Part shown: piece after piece, positions 45,830-54,206 of the stretch
Numbering within the stretch: position 1 is the first letter of the stretch
Layout of the letters: each line of letters opens with the position of its first letter
Origin: Candidatus Omnitrophota bacterium
GTDB taxonomy: Bacteria; Hinthialibacterota; Hinthialibacteria; Hinthialibacterales; Hinthialibacteraceae
DNA: 64,000 bases
NCBI GenBank assembly: GCA_013177805.1
Contig: JABLXU010000040.1
Span: forward strand, 1-64,000
Direction: 5' to 3'
Program-made: the position numbers and the translations under genes
The notes under the pieces: generated by a model
What the model was told of the DNA's origin: nothing
The model's database searches: none
Seen by the model: the letters and a program-made list of their open reading frames with translations, nothing else

Positions 45830-46708
45830 ATGATGCACCCTGTTCTGGAAAAGCTGCTTCACGAAGCGCCCGTCATCCTGGACGGCGCGTGGGGCACCCA
45901 ATTGCAAACCCGTGGGCTCGAGCCGGGCTTGTCACCGGACAGCTGGAACCTGACGCATCCGGAGATTGTGGAAGAGGTCGCCCGGGCTTATGTTGAGGCG
46001 GGCAGCCGCGTCATTCTCACCAACACTTTCGGGGCCACCTGCCTGGGAGAGGAACGCTACGGCTTCGCGGACCGGGTGGCGGAGATCAACCGCGCCGGGG
46101 TGGCGATTTCCAAGCGCGCGGCCCAGGGGAAATCTTTGGTCTTCGCCTCGATGGGCCCCACGGGCAAACTGTTGCTGAGCGGGGAGACCACCGAGGCCGA
46201 AATGGCCGCCGCGTTTCAAGAACAAGCGACCGCCTTGGCGGAAGGAGGCGCGGACGGGATCGTGATCGAAACCATGTCCGACCCGGTGGAGGCCCGGCTC
46301 GCCGTCCAGGCCGCCAAGGCCACGCGCTTGCCGGTGGTAGGGTGCATGGTCTTCGACAGCGGTAAAAACCAGGACCGCACCATGATGGGAACCACCCCTG
46401 AGCAAGCAGCGGAGATCTTGGCGGCCGCCGGAGCAGACGTCGTCGGCGCGAACTGCGGCCAGGGCATCGCCGGCTTCGTGCCCCTCTGCATGCGCCTCAA
46501 GGCCGCGTGCGGTTTGCCAATATGGATCAAGGCCAACGCGGGGAAACCGGAAATCGTGGACGGCCGGATCGTCTACCGCACCACTCCGGAGGAATTCGCC
46601 TCGTACGGACCGCTTCTCGTGCAAGCCGGCGCGTCATTCCTCGGCGGCTGCTGCGGCACCGGTCCGGAGTTCATCCGGGCGCTGAAAACCGCCGTGCGGG
46701 GAAGGTAA
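45830..46708 (+). CDS. Homocysteine S-methyltransferase-domain protein (MetH N-domain-like)
   Basis: 292 residues. ILDGAWGTQLQTRG, VILTNTFGATCLG, GANCGQG (Cys209) and LGGCCGTGPEFI (Cys274, Cys275) provide the three zinc Cys ligands of the MetH/BHMT homocysteine domain. Chain length fits that domain alone, with no folate or B12 domain. ATG 45830 follows AAAGG. I infer it takes the methyl from the corrinoid protein encoded 207 bases upstream to homocysteine, or transfers to another thiol. A separate methyl-donor enzyme (DUF1638/MtaA-like) lies downstream. Confidence 0.88.
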   Translation: MMHPVLEKLLHEAPVILDGAWGTQLQTRGLEPGLSPDSWNLTHPEIVEEVARAYVEAGSRVILTNTFGATCLGEERYGFADRVAEINRAGVAISKRAAQGKSLVFASMGPTGKLLLSGETTEAEMAAAFQEQATALAEGGADGIVIETMSDPVEARLAVQAAKATRLPVVGCMVFDSGKNQDRTMMGTTPEQAAEILAAAGADVVGANCGQGIAGFVPLCMRLKAACGLPIWIKANAGKPEIVDGRIVYRTTPEEFASYGPLLVQAGASFLGGCCGTGPEFIRALKTAVRGR

Positions 46709-46711
46709 TCT

Positions 46712-46880
46712 CTGGTTGAAAGCAAGCCCCTATTGGCTTGAATGCAGTTCTTTCTCTGCGCTTCATTCGTTGGTAGAGGATGGATGGCAATGGGAACTGA
46801 TTCCCTCTCCTTCGAGGAGAGGGACAGGGTGAGGGCAGCCCGGAAAGGACAAAATTTCTCTTTGCTCTGCCTTCGAGTTA
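46712..46880 (+). repeat. Family A repeat, extended copy
   Basis: CTATTGGCTTGAATGCAGTT...CATTCGTTGG precedes CCCTCTCC (46803-46810)/GGAGAGGG (46816-46823), then CAGGGTGAGGGCAGCCCGGAAAGG and CTGCCTTCGAGTTAA. One of the best copies. Confidence 0.7.
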
Positions 46881-46964
46881 ATATGTGCGGGAGAAAATCC
46901 TGAGGCGGGCGTGCATCGCCCCGGTATTCCCTAGCAATCGATGCCGGAATAGCGTCATGGGCGC

Positions 46965-46973
46965 TGATATAAT
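46965..46973 (+). promoter_or_regulatory. Extended -10 promoter of the DUF1638-MtaA-RACo operon
   Basis: TGATATAAT (46965-46973) matches the extended -10 consensus TGnTATAAT; no matching -35 is evident. Transcript start near 46980, leader of about 60 bases. Confidence 0.55.
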
Positions 46974-47039
46974 GATCACAAGGGATGACATGGATCGCCC
47001 CCGCTCTTCCTCCATTCCATCCCGGGAGTATGTGGCTTG

Positions 47040-47789
47040 ATGCGTCTGAAACTGATCAGCTGTGAGATCTTCTACCGGGAGATGTGCGCCGCGGCGGCCC
47101 GGTCGCGCAACCAGGTGGATATCGAATTCCTGCCCAAGGGCTTGCACGATATCGGTTGCGAAAAGATGCTCGCCCGGCTGAACGAGGCGCTCGCGCGCGT
47201 GGACACGGCCCGCTACGAGGCCGTTTTGCTCGGCTACGGGCTGTGCAACAACGGCCTCGTGGGATTGCGGGCCCCTTCCATTCCCCTCGTGATCCCCCGC
47301 GCGCACGATTGCATCACCCTTTTTCTGGGAAGCAAGGAGCGCTACCAGCGCTATTTCGAATCACACGGCGGCGTCTTCTTCGAAACCACCGGCTGGTTGG
47401 AACGGGGGCGGGACAACGGCGAACTGCATCAACTCTCCATCCAGAAAATCCAGGGGCTGGATCAGACCTACGAAGAACTCGTGGCCCGGTACGGGGAAGA
47501 GAACGCCCGTTATTTGCATGAACAACTGGGCGGCATGACCCGCAACTACAAGCAGATCACGTTCATCGAAATGGGGCTGGAACCGGACGGCCGGTTCGAG
47601 GACCAAGCCAGGCACATGGCGGCCGGACGCGGCTGGGCTTTTGAAAAAATCCAAGGGGACATGGGGCTGATCCAGCGCTTGATGGATGGCCCCTGGGACG
47701 AAGCGGAGTTTCTGGTGGTTCCGCCCGGTTGGCGCGTGGCGGCCGAATACAGCGATCAAATCTTAACCCGGGAGGAGGTACCCTCATGA
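47040..47789 (+). CDS. DUF1638 protein of the methyl-transfer operon
   Basis: 249 residues of the DUF1638 family. Notable conserved-type residues are Cys8 in LISCEIFYRE, His36 and Cys40 in KGLHDIGCEK, Cys69 in LLGYGLCNNGL and His89/Cys91 in IPRAHDCI. The family is repeatedly found beside corrinoid methyltransferases and reactivases, but its chemistry is not established. ATG 47040 is used. It is coupled by ATGA to the MtaA-like gene, so the two should act together; a metal- or methyl-handling role is inferred. Confidence 0.85.
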   Translation: MRLKLISCEIFYREMCAAAARSRNQVDIEFLPKGLHDIGCEKMLARLNEALARVDTARYEAVLLGYGLCNNGLVGLRAPSIPLVIPRAHDCITLFLGSKERYQRYFESHGGVFFETTGWLERGRDNGELHQLSIQKIQGLDQTYEELVARYGEENARYLHEQLGGMTRNYKQITFIEMGLEPDGRFEDQARHMAAGRGWAFEKIQGDMGLIQRLMDGPWDEAEFLVVPPGWRVAAEYSDQILTREEVPS

Positions 47790-48826
47790 ACAGCCGAGAG
47801 CGGTTGCTCGCCATGTTGGAAAACCGGCCGGTGGATCATCTGCCCTTGATGCCGATCACCATGATGTTCGCCGCGGATCAACTCGGCGTGATGTACGGCG
47901 ATTACGTCACCGACCACCGCGTGCTGGTGGAAGCCCAGATCCATGTGGCGGAAAAATTCGGTTTCGATTACGTCTCCTGCATTTCCGATCCCGCGCGCGA
48001 AGCCGCCGACCTGGGCGCCGATGTGCAATTTTACGAAAATCAGCCGCCCGCCATCAACGAAGACAACGCGCGCCTCAAAGACAAGACCGCCCTGGCATCC
48101 CTTAAGATCCCCGATCCGCTCAGCGGAGGACGCATGTTCGACCGCGTGCAAGCGGCGGCTTTGTTCCAAGAAAAAGTGGGCAAAGACAAGTTCATCGAAG
48201 GCTGGGTGGAAGGCCCTTGCGCCGAAGCGGCCGATCTGCGCGGGATCAACACGCTCATGCTGGATTTCCACGACGATCCCGCCTTCGTGCGCGACCTGTT
48301 CGAATTCGTGATCGAAATGGAAATCGCCTTCGCCCGCGCCCAGGTGGAAGCCGGCGTGGACCTCATCGGCGTCGGCGACGCGGCCTCCTCCCTGGTGGGC
48401 CCCGCTCTCTACACCGAGTTCGTTTGGCCCTATCAGAAAAAACTGGTGGACGCCCTGCATGCCCTGGGAACCCGCGTCCGCCTCCACATCTGCGGAAAAA
48501 CCCGCAAACTATACGAACCGCTCGGACGCACCGGCAGCGACATCATCGACCTCGACTGGATGAATCCCATGGACGAGGCGCGCAAGGCGATGGGGCCGGA
48601 ACAACTCCTGCTGGGCAACATCGATCCCGTCAAGATTCTCCGGGAAGGCACGCCGCAGGACGTCACCAATGGGATCGCCGAATGCCACCGCCAGGCCGGG
48701 CCGCGGTACATCGTGGGCGCGGGCTGCGAAGTGCCCCGCGACACCCCGGAAGCCAACGTCCGGGCCATGTGCGAGTACGCCTTCACCCACGCGCCGGACG
48801 CGTACGTGGAACTCCCGCATGAGTGA
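47786..48826 (+). CDS. MtaA/CmuA-like corrinoid methyltransferase (URO-D fold)
   Basis: 346 residues. Uroporphyrinogen-decarboxylase fold with the zinc-binding pattern of MtaA and CmuA: His234 and Cys236 in RLHICGK and Cys314 in GAGCEVP. In methanogens MtaA moves methyl from corrinoid to CoM; here the thiol acceptor or donor is unknown. GGGAGGAGG upstream is an excellent ribosome site. It overlaps the DUF1638 gene (ATGA) and the RACo gene (ATGAGTGA), forming a tight operon. Confidence 0.92.
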   Translation: MNSRERLLAMLENRPVDHLPLMPITMMFAADQLGVMYGDYVTDHRVLVEAQIHVAEKFGFDYVSCISDPAREAADLGADVQFYENQPPAINEDNARLKDKTALASLKIPDPLSGGRMFDRVQAAALFQEKVGKDKFIEGWVEGPCAEAADLRGINTLMLDFHDDPAFVRDLFEFVIEMEIAFARAQVEAGVDLIGVGDAASSLVGPALYTEFVWPYQKKLVDALHALGTRVRLHICGKTRKLYEPLGRTGSDIIDLDWMNPMDEARKAMGPEQLLLGNIDPVKILREGTPQDVTNGIAECHRQAGPRYIVGAGCEVPRDTPEANVRAMCEYAFTHAPDAYVELPHE

Positions 48827-50402
48827 CCGGGTCCAAATCAAACTCCGTCCCCTCGGCAAGATTCTCAACGTCGAACGGGGAACGCCGTTGCGGGAGGCTT
48901 TGTTCGAGTATGGCGTCGAGTTCCCCTGCGGCGGGCGGGGACGTTGCCGGGGCTGCCGGGTCAAGGTGCTGCGAGGATCACTCCCCGTTACACCCGAACA
49001 AGCCCGCGTATTGACTCCCGCGGAACTGGCGGAAGGCTGGCGGCTGGCCTGCCAAGCGCAGGCCGAAGATTCTCTGGTTTTGGAACTGGCCCAATGGGAA
49101 GCGGTCATTCTCGCGGACGATACCCCTTTTGATTTCCTTCCCGGCGAGGGCCTCGCCGCGGCCGTGGACCTGGGAACCACCACCCTCGTGGCGCAATTGG
49201 TGGACCGCCGCCACGGGCAGGTTCTGGGAGTGCAATCGGCCCTCAATCCCCAGGCGCAGCACGGCAGCGACATCATGAGCCGGATTCATTTCGCGTTGGC
49301 CGGACCGGGGCAGGAGATTCTGCAAACCCTGATCCGCGACGCCGTGGGCCGCCTGCTCGAAGATCTGATAATCACCTGCGGGGTGATCGAGCCGTTGCGG
49401 GAAGTGGTGATGGCCGGCAATACGGTGATGCATCATCTCTTCTGCGGGATCGATGTCGAACCGCTGGCCGGCTATCCCTTCGAACCGCGGGATGGCGGCG
49501 CGCAAGTCCTCCAAGCGGAGCGGCTGGGCTGGACATTGCCGGGCAATCCGCCGGTGCGCTTTCTCCCCTGCCTGGGAGGATTCGTGGGCAGCGACCTCCT
49601 GGCGGGCATCCTGGCCACGCGGCTCTACGAAAGCCCGGTGTTGACGGCTCTGATCGACTTGGGGACCAACGGCGAGATCATCGTAGGCTACCGGGACCGG
49701 ATCCTCTGTGCCTCGACCGCCGCCGGACCGGCCTTCGAAGGAGGACGGATCTCCATGGGCATGCGGGCGGCCACGGGAGCCATCGCGGAAGCCTGGATCG
49801 AGAACGGCGCGATCACCGGCCGGGTGATCGGCCATGGCCCGCCGCGCGGGATCTGCGGCAGCGGGCTGGTAGACGCGGCCGCCGCCGCGCTGGACCTGGG
49901 CTGGATCGATGCCAGCGGCCGCCTAATGGGGGGACGGGAGATAATCCCCGTTCTGGAACCGGTACGGATCACCCAAAACGATATCCGTCAATTGCAATTG
50001 GCCAAGGGGGCCATCGCCGGCGGACTGCGGATTCTGCTGGAGCGCTTCGGCGCCACGGAAGCCGATCTGTCCCGCCTCTACCTGGCGGGGGCGTTCGGCA
50101 ATTACATGAATCCCGCCAGCGCGCGGCGCATCGGGCTGCTGGATTGCCCGCCGGATCGGATCATCTCCGCCGGAAACACCGCGCTGCTGGGAACCAAGAT
50201 GGCCTTGTTCCAACGCCCGGACGACGGCGGCTTGCTGGAATCGGTGCGCAACCTGGTGGAACATGTCCCGCTCAGCGCCGATCCCCGTTTCCAGGACCTC
50301 TTTGTTGAGAAAATGGCTTTGCCTAAACCGGGGATACGCAAAACCCGGAGTGGATCGAATCCGGCAAAACCCGCCACCCTCCCGCTGGCTTACTCGCCTT
50401 AG
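48819..50402 (+). CDS. Corrinoid reductive activator (RACo-like, ASKHA + ferredoxin)
   Basis: 527 residues. The N-terminal 2Fe-2S ferredoxin domain has Cys37, Cys43, Cys46 and Cys78 in PCGGRGRCRGC and RLACQA. The remainder is the ASKHA ATPase (DUF4445) with the phosphate loops AAVDLGTTTLVAQLVD and LIDLGTNGEIIV, and GICGSGLVDA. RACo/RamA reduces Co(II) corrinoid back to Co(I) at the expense of ATP. It ends the DUF1638-MtaA operon and precedes a hairpin at 50471. This confirms that the corrinoid protein here is used in repeated catalysis. Confidence 0.94.
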   Translation: MSDRVQIKLRPLGKILNVERGTPLREALFEYGVEFPCGGRGRCRGCRVKVLRGSLPVTPEQARVLTPAELAEGWRLACQAQAEDSLVLELAQWEAVILADDTPFDFLPGEGLAAAVDLGTTTLVAQLVDRRHGQVLGVQSALNPQAQHGSDIMSRIHFALAGPGQEILQTLIRDAVGRLLEDLIITCGVIEPLREVVMAGNTVMHHLFCGIDVEPLAGYPFEPRDGGAQVLQAERLGWTLPGNPPVRFLPCLGGFVGSDLLAGILATRLYESPVLTALIDLGTNGEIIVGYRDRILCASTAAGPAFEGGRISMGMRAATGAIAEAWIENGAITGRVIGHGPPRGICGSGLVDAAAAALDLGWIDASGRLMGGREIIPVLEPVRITQNDIRQLQLAKGAIAGGLRILLERFGATEADLSRLYLAGAFGNYMNPASARRIGLLDCPPDRIISAGNTALLGTKMALFQRPDDGGLLESVRNLVEHVPLSADPRFQDLFVEKMALPKPGIRKTRSGSNPAKPATLPLAYSP

Positions 50403-50427
50403 AACATCCCCGTCCAGCCGCCTAGAC

Positions 50428-50457
50428 AAAAAAAAGGTGGGAAAATGAATTCCCACC
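50428..50457 (-). terminator. Intrinsic terminator of the division cluster (minus strand)
   Basis: GGTGGGAA (50436-50443) / TTCCCACC (50450-50457), loop AATGAA, preceded by A8 (50428-50435) that becomes a U-tract on the minus strand. Confidence 0.85.
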
Positions 50458-50470
50458 GGTCACAATCAGG

Positions 50471-50499
50471 ACATCCTTGGGTAGGGATGTTTTGCTTTT
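50471..50499 (+). terminator. Possible terminator of the DUF1638-MtaA-RACo operon
   Basis: ACATCC (50471-50476) / GGATGT (50485-50490) with TTTTGCTTTT after it. Short stem, so moderate. Confidence 0.45.
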
Positions 50500-50545
50500 C
50501 GGGGCATGGATTGCGGCCCCCCCAAACACCGGGGGACTTCCGGTT

Positions 50546-50579
50546 GGGATGTGTGGGACCCAACGGCCCCACACATCCC
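50546..50579. repeat. Perfect 12-bp inverted repeat between convergent operons
   Basis: GGGATGTGTGGG (50546-50557) / CCCACACATCCC (50568-50579), 10-base loop. No T-run adjoins it; function unknown. Confidence 0.7.
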
Positions 50580-50646
50580 CCATCCGGCACACACACCCAA
50601 CCGGGCGGCAACTCAGCCCTGAAGCCGGCCAACACTCCGGCCGGGC

Positions 50647-51978
50647 TCAGTGATCCTTCCGGATGCTGAATAACGTTTTGGTCATCGGCGGCAACCGCTT
50701 GCCAATTTCAGGTTTCGGCCGCGTATCCAGCACCGCGGAGGAATTCTTGGACGAATCCACGAGGACCATTTCCTCCTGTTCGGGATGGTCGTCGTCGATG
50801 GTCGCACCGAGGCCTTTTTTCGTATAAGGCAACGAAACCTTCAGCGGGCTTTTCGGCGGATGAACGCCGGCGCGGTTTTCCTCCATCTTGATCCTGGGCG
50901 TCTCCGTCTTCTCGGTCTGGGCCGACCCCGTGGCCAAAATGGTGACCTTCATCTCCTCTTCCATGTCCGGATCGATCACCACCCCGAAGATCACATTGGC
51001 ATCGGGATCGGCCTTGTCCCGGACATGGCGGGTGATCGCCTTGTCGATTTCCAAGAGCCGGATATCCGGCCCGCTGGTGATGTTGATCAGGATCCCCTTG
51101 GCCCCTTCGATGACTTGTTCTTCCATGAGCGGGCTGCAGGAAGCCTGTTTGAAGGCCTCGTCGGCCCGTTCGCTGCCATGGCCGTACCCAACCCCCATGA
51201 CCGCCCCCCCCGCGGCATCCATAATGGCCTTGATGTCGGCAAAATCGAGGTTGATCAGCCCCGGCCGCGTGATCAGGTCCGCGATCGACTGCACGCATTG
51301 CTTCAACACGCCGTCGGCCACCCGGAACGCTTCGATCAGCGTGGTGCTCTCATTCACCACACTGATCAGCCGCTGATTGGGGACCGTGATCAGCGTATCC
51401 ACTTTTTTGCGCAGGATCTGTTGCCCCTTCTCCGCGTGATTCCGCCGCACCGAGCCTTCGAAATCAAACGGCTTGGTGGTGATGGCCACCGACAAAGCGC
51501 CGATTTCCTTCACCACATCGGCGATGACCGACGAGGCGCCGGTCCCCGTCCCGCCGCCCAGCCCGGCGGTAATGAACACCAAATCCGCGCCTTCCAGATT
51601 TTGCCGGATCACATCCCGGTCTTCGTTGGCCGCCTGTTCCCCAAGAACGGGATTCGCGCCCGTCCCCAGGCCTTTGGTAACGCTCCGGCCGATGTGGATG
51701 CGCCGCATGGTCTTCGCCCGCTGCAGCGCCTGCAGGTCGGTGTTGATTACTATGAATTCCACACCTTCCAGACTCCCATCGCCCATCGAATCCACCGCGT
51801 TGCTGCCGCCGCCTCCGACACCCACCACCGTGATCTTCGGCCCGCCGTTCACGCCGAACGTGTCCCGCTCGTGGTCTGGAGCAAACTGGATTTTCGGTTT
51901 CTCCCGGGCGTTCAGGTACTCCACGCGCTCTTCCCTTTCTTCACCGTAATTCGGATCCTGGCTGAACTCGATTCCCAT
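50647..51978 (-). CDS. ftsZ: Cell division GTPase FtsZ
   Basis: 443 residues. The tubulin signature GGGTGTG is at 141-147, preceded by VVGVGGGGSNAVD, and T7 and other nucleotide loops are present (DADPDANVIFG-type region). GGAGGG lies eight bases upstream of ATG 51978. An unusual N-terminal extension of about 45 polar residues precedes the GTPase core. The C-terminal linker ends TLFSIRKDH; the usual DIPAFLRR-like FtsA-binding peptide is not obvious. It polymerises into the division ring. Confidence 0.96.
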   Translation of the reverse strand: MGIEFSQDPNYGEEREERVEYLNAREKPKIQFAPDHERDTFGVNGGPKITVVGVGGGGSNAVDSMGDGSLEGVEFIVINTDLQALQRAKTMRRIHIGRSVTKGLGTGANPVLGEQAANEDRDVIRQNLEGADLVFITAGLGGGTGTGASSVIADVVKEIGALSVAITTKPFDFEGSVRRNHAEKGQQILRKKVDTLITVPNQRLISVVNESTTLIEAFRVADGVLKQCVQSIADLITRPGLINLDFADIKAIMDAAGGAVMGVGYGHGSERADEAFKQASCSPLMEEQVIEGAKGILINITSGPDIRLLEIDKAITRHVRDKADPDANVIFGVVIDPDMEEEMKVTILATGSAQTEKTETPRIKMEENRAGVHPPKSPLKVSLPYTKKGLGATIDDDHPEQEEMVLVDSSKNSSAVLDTRPKPEIGKRLPPMTKTLFSIRKDH

Positions 51979-52059
51979 GTTCGTAACCCTCCCGTGGTTT
52001 CTAGGTCAATTCTGCCTGTCGGCGCATTGATTTCGTTTCCGCATACGGCTCCGGCCGTC

Positions 52060-53301
52060 TTAAAACGTTTCCCGCAACCACTCCCAGGCCCGCCGGAACG
52101 CCCCCGGCCAGCCCGGACCATATACGGCCGCCCGCGCGTCCCGCCGTTCATATCCGTAATGCAACAATCCGATAACCGTGGCATAACTCGGACTCGAAAC
52201 AATTTCTTCGTACCCGGCCACGCCGTTTGGAAATCCGATATGCGCATCCCATTGCAACTGATCGCGGGCTTTTTCCTGGATGCCCTCAAGCAACGCGCTC
52301 CCCCCGGTCAGCACGACCCCTCCGAATATGGAGTCCATCAGGCCGCGGGACCGCAGCGAACGGAGCACTTCCTCAATGATCTCCTCCACCCGCGCCTCGA
52401 TGACCGTGCACAAGAGCCGCCGCTTGACCGTGATGGTCCGCCGGTTTTTGAACCGCACCACCTCCAGCGGTTCCTCGGGATCCACGGCCTCCAGCCAGGC
52501 GGAACCGGCGTACTTCTTCAATTGCTCTGCGCTTTCCAGCGGCGTTTGGAAATAATGGTTGATGTCCCGCGTGATATCCTCCCCGCCGATGCCCAGGGTC
52601 TCGCTGTGATAGATGCTGCCCTCGATGAACACCAGCAACGACGTGGTTTCCCCCCCGATATTCACCAGCGCCACCCCGATGTTCTTCTCGTCTTCGCTGA
52701 GCACCGAGTGGCTGGAGGCCACCGGCTGATACACCAGTTCTTCCACCCCAAAGCCGGCCTTCGCCACGCACCGCCGCAGATTCTTGAGAATCGATACCCG
52801 GCCGATGATCAAATGCACGTCCACTTCCAACAGCGTGCCCACCATCCCTACGGGATCGCGGATGAACGGCGTCTCGTCCAGCCGGAACCAGCGGGGAAGA
52901 GAATGAATCACCTCAAACTCGCTGGGCACCGATTTGCGGATGGCGGCCGCGGTGCACTGCTGGATGTCGGCGGGGTTCACCGGGCGCCCGTGTTTGGAGA
53001 GGATCAGCGAACCCGTCGTGTTTTGGCTCTGGATAAATGTGCCCGACACCGCCGTCACCGCTTGGGAAATTTCCAGACCGGGAACATGGTTCAAGGCCTT
53101 GTGGCAGGCATTGGATATCGACGCGACAATCTCTTCCAGATTCACGATGCCGGTGGCGGACAGGCCGGAGCAGGGATGCAATCCATGCCCCAGGATTTCT
53201 ATCACCCGCCGTTCGTTGCGCCGCGCCACCACCGCGCAGACTTTCGTCGTGCCGATGTCAATGGCCAGCATGGGATCCCGGTCGTGCATTCGATTTCTCA
53301 T
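52060..53301 (-). CDS. ftsA: Cell division protein FtsA
   Basis: 413 residues. ASKHA ATPase fold (MLAIDIGTTKVCAVVA, VNIGGETTSLLVF, GGVVLTGGSALLEGI), which tethers FtsZ to the membrane. The C-terminal WEWLRETF resembles the amphipathic targeting helix. ATG 53301 overlaps ftsQ by ATGA; ATG 53289 is an alternative. ftsZ follows 81 bases downstream. Confidence 0.95.
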   Translation of the reverse strand: MRNRMHDRDPMLAIDIGTTKVCAVVARRNERRVIEILGHGLHPCSGLSATGIVNLEEIVASISNACHKALNHVPGLEISQAVTAVSGTFIQSQNTTGSLILSKHGRPVNPADIQQCTAAAIRKSVPSEFEVIHSLPRWFRLDETPFIRDPVGMVGTLLEVDVHLIIGRVSILKNLRRCVAKAGFGVEELVYQPVASSHSVLSEDEKNIGVALVNIGGETTSLLVFIEGSIYHSETLGIGGEDITRDINHYFQTPLESAEQLKKYAGSAWLEAVDPEEPLEVVRFKNRRTITVKRRLLCTVIEARVEEIIEEVLRSLRSRGLMDSIFGGVVLTGGSALLEGIQEKARDQLQWDAHIGFPNGVAGYEEIVSSPSYATVIGLLHYGYERRDARAAVYGPGWPGAFRRAWEWLRETF

Positions 53302-54206
53302 GGCTCCAAGCGCCTGGTTTGTGTGAGATACGTTTTTTCCGAACGGTATTGACGCGTCCACCGCTCTTGCTGAGCCGCATCGCCCCGCACGGCGAATCCC
53401 TTGTCGGGAAACCGCGCGTCCACGTACACCGCCCGCAGGTCTTCTTCCTCCATCATGCGCCAAAAGGTTTCGATCTTTCGCATCAGGTCCGGCGAATCCA
53501 AATCGTGCATCACCATCACCCCGATCCGGCGGCGGAGATGCAACGTGTAATTCCCGTCCCTCTGGATTTCCATCTCCACGACCTCCCGGTAATACGCGGG
53601 CGCCTCGCGGCGCAACTGATCCAAAAACGCCACCCCCCTGAGCACCAGCGGCTCCTGCACTGTTTCACCCGCCTGGGCCGGCAGGGGCAGGCGGGTCTCC
53701 ACCAGCGGAAGAGAAAGCAGGGTCTGGATCGCCTCGGCGGTGGGCGGCATCTCGGCAGTCCCGGCGGGGGGAATCAGCGGAGGCAGCACCATGCCGTCCA
53801 AGGCCAACCCGTACAATCCCCCATCTTCCTCCCGTAAAAAAAACGCCACCGGCTCCCGCTCCACAATGCTCAGGTGGATCCGCTTCGGCGGAATCCGCCG
53901 CACTGCCGCCGTCCGGATATACGGATGCGTTTCCAACCGCGCCCCCAATTCCTCCAACCGGATCAGCCAAATATTCGTCCCTGGGGGAATGGCGGCCAGC
54001 GCGCGGATTTCGTCCCCGGTCACGCGGTGATGGCCCTCGATGGTGATCTCCTGAACGGTGAAATCAGGAGACCGGTAGAACTTCAGCGCCAAGTCCAACA
54101 GCAGCAGAATCAACCCGGCCAGGGAAACCCCCAGGATCAGCACCCGGCAGATGTACTGCACCAGATACAACAAAGCGTCCACGCCGCGGGAAACGAAACC
54201 GGTCAT
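53298..54206 (-). CDS. ftsQ: Cell division protein FtsQ/DivIB
   Basis: 302 residues. One N-terminal membrane segment (about residues 15-40) precedes the POTRA domain (FTVQEITIEGHHRVTGDEIRALAAIPPGTNIWLIRLEELGARLETHPYIRTAAVRR) and the beta domain. It connects the divisome to peptidoglycan synthases. ATG 54206 starts in the murC stop (ATGA). murB and ddl, which often separate murC and ftsQ, are absent. Confidence 0.9.
   Translation of the reverse strand: MTGFVSRGVDALLYLVQYICRVLILGVSLAGLILLLLDLALKFYRSPDFTVQEITIEGHHRVTGDEIRALAAIPPGTNIWLIRLEELGARLETHPYIRTAAVRRIPPKRIHLSIVEREPVAFFLREEDGGLYGLALDGMVLPPLIPPAGTAEMPPTAEAIQTLLSLPLVETRLPLPAQAGETVQEPLVLRGVAFLDQLRREAPAYYREVVEMEIQRDGNYTLHLRRRIGVMVMHDLDSPDLMRKIETFWRMMEEEDLRAVYVDARFPDKGFAVRGDAAQQERWTRQYRSEKTYLTQTRRLEP

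Larger units (their letters stand above)
46709..47039. other. Region with repeat A and promoter before the DUF1638 operon
   Basis: 331 bases with a family A unit (46712-46880) and an extended -10 promoter (46965-46973). No ORF was supported. Confidence 0.5.

Noticed and set aside
50785..53352. 855-codon open frame on the plus strand opposite ftsZ and ftsA
   Set aside because: It is an antisense shadow of two conserved genes; its translation has no family features and lacks a ribosome site.
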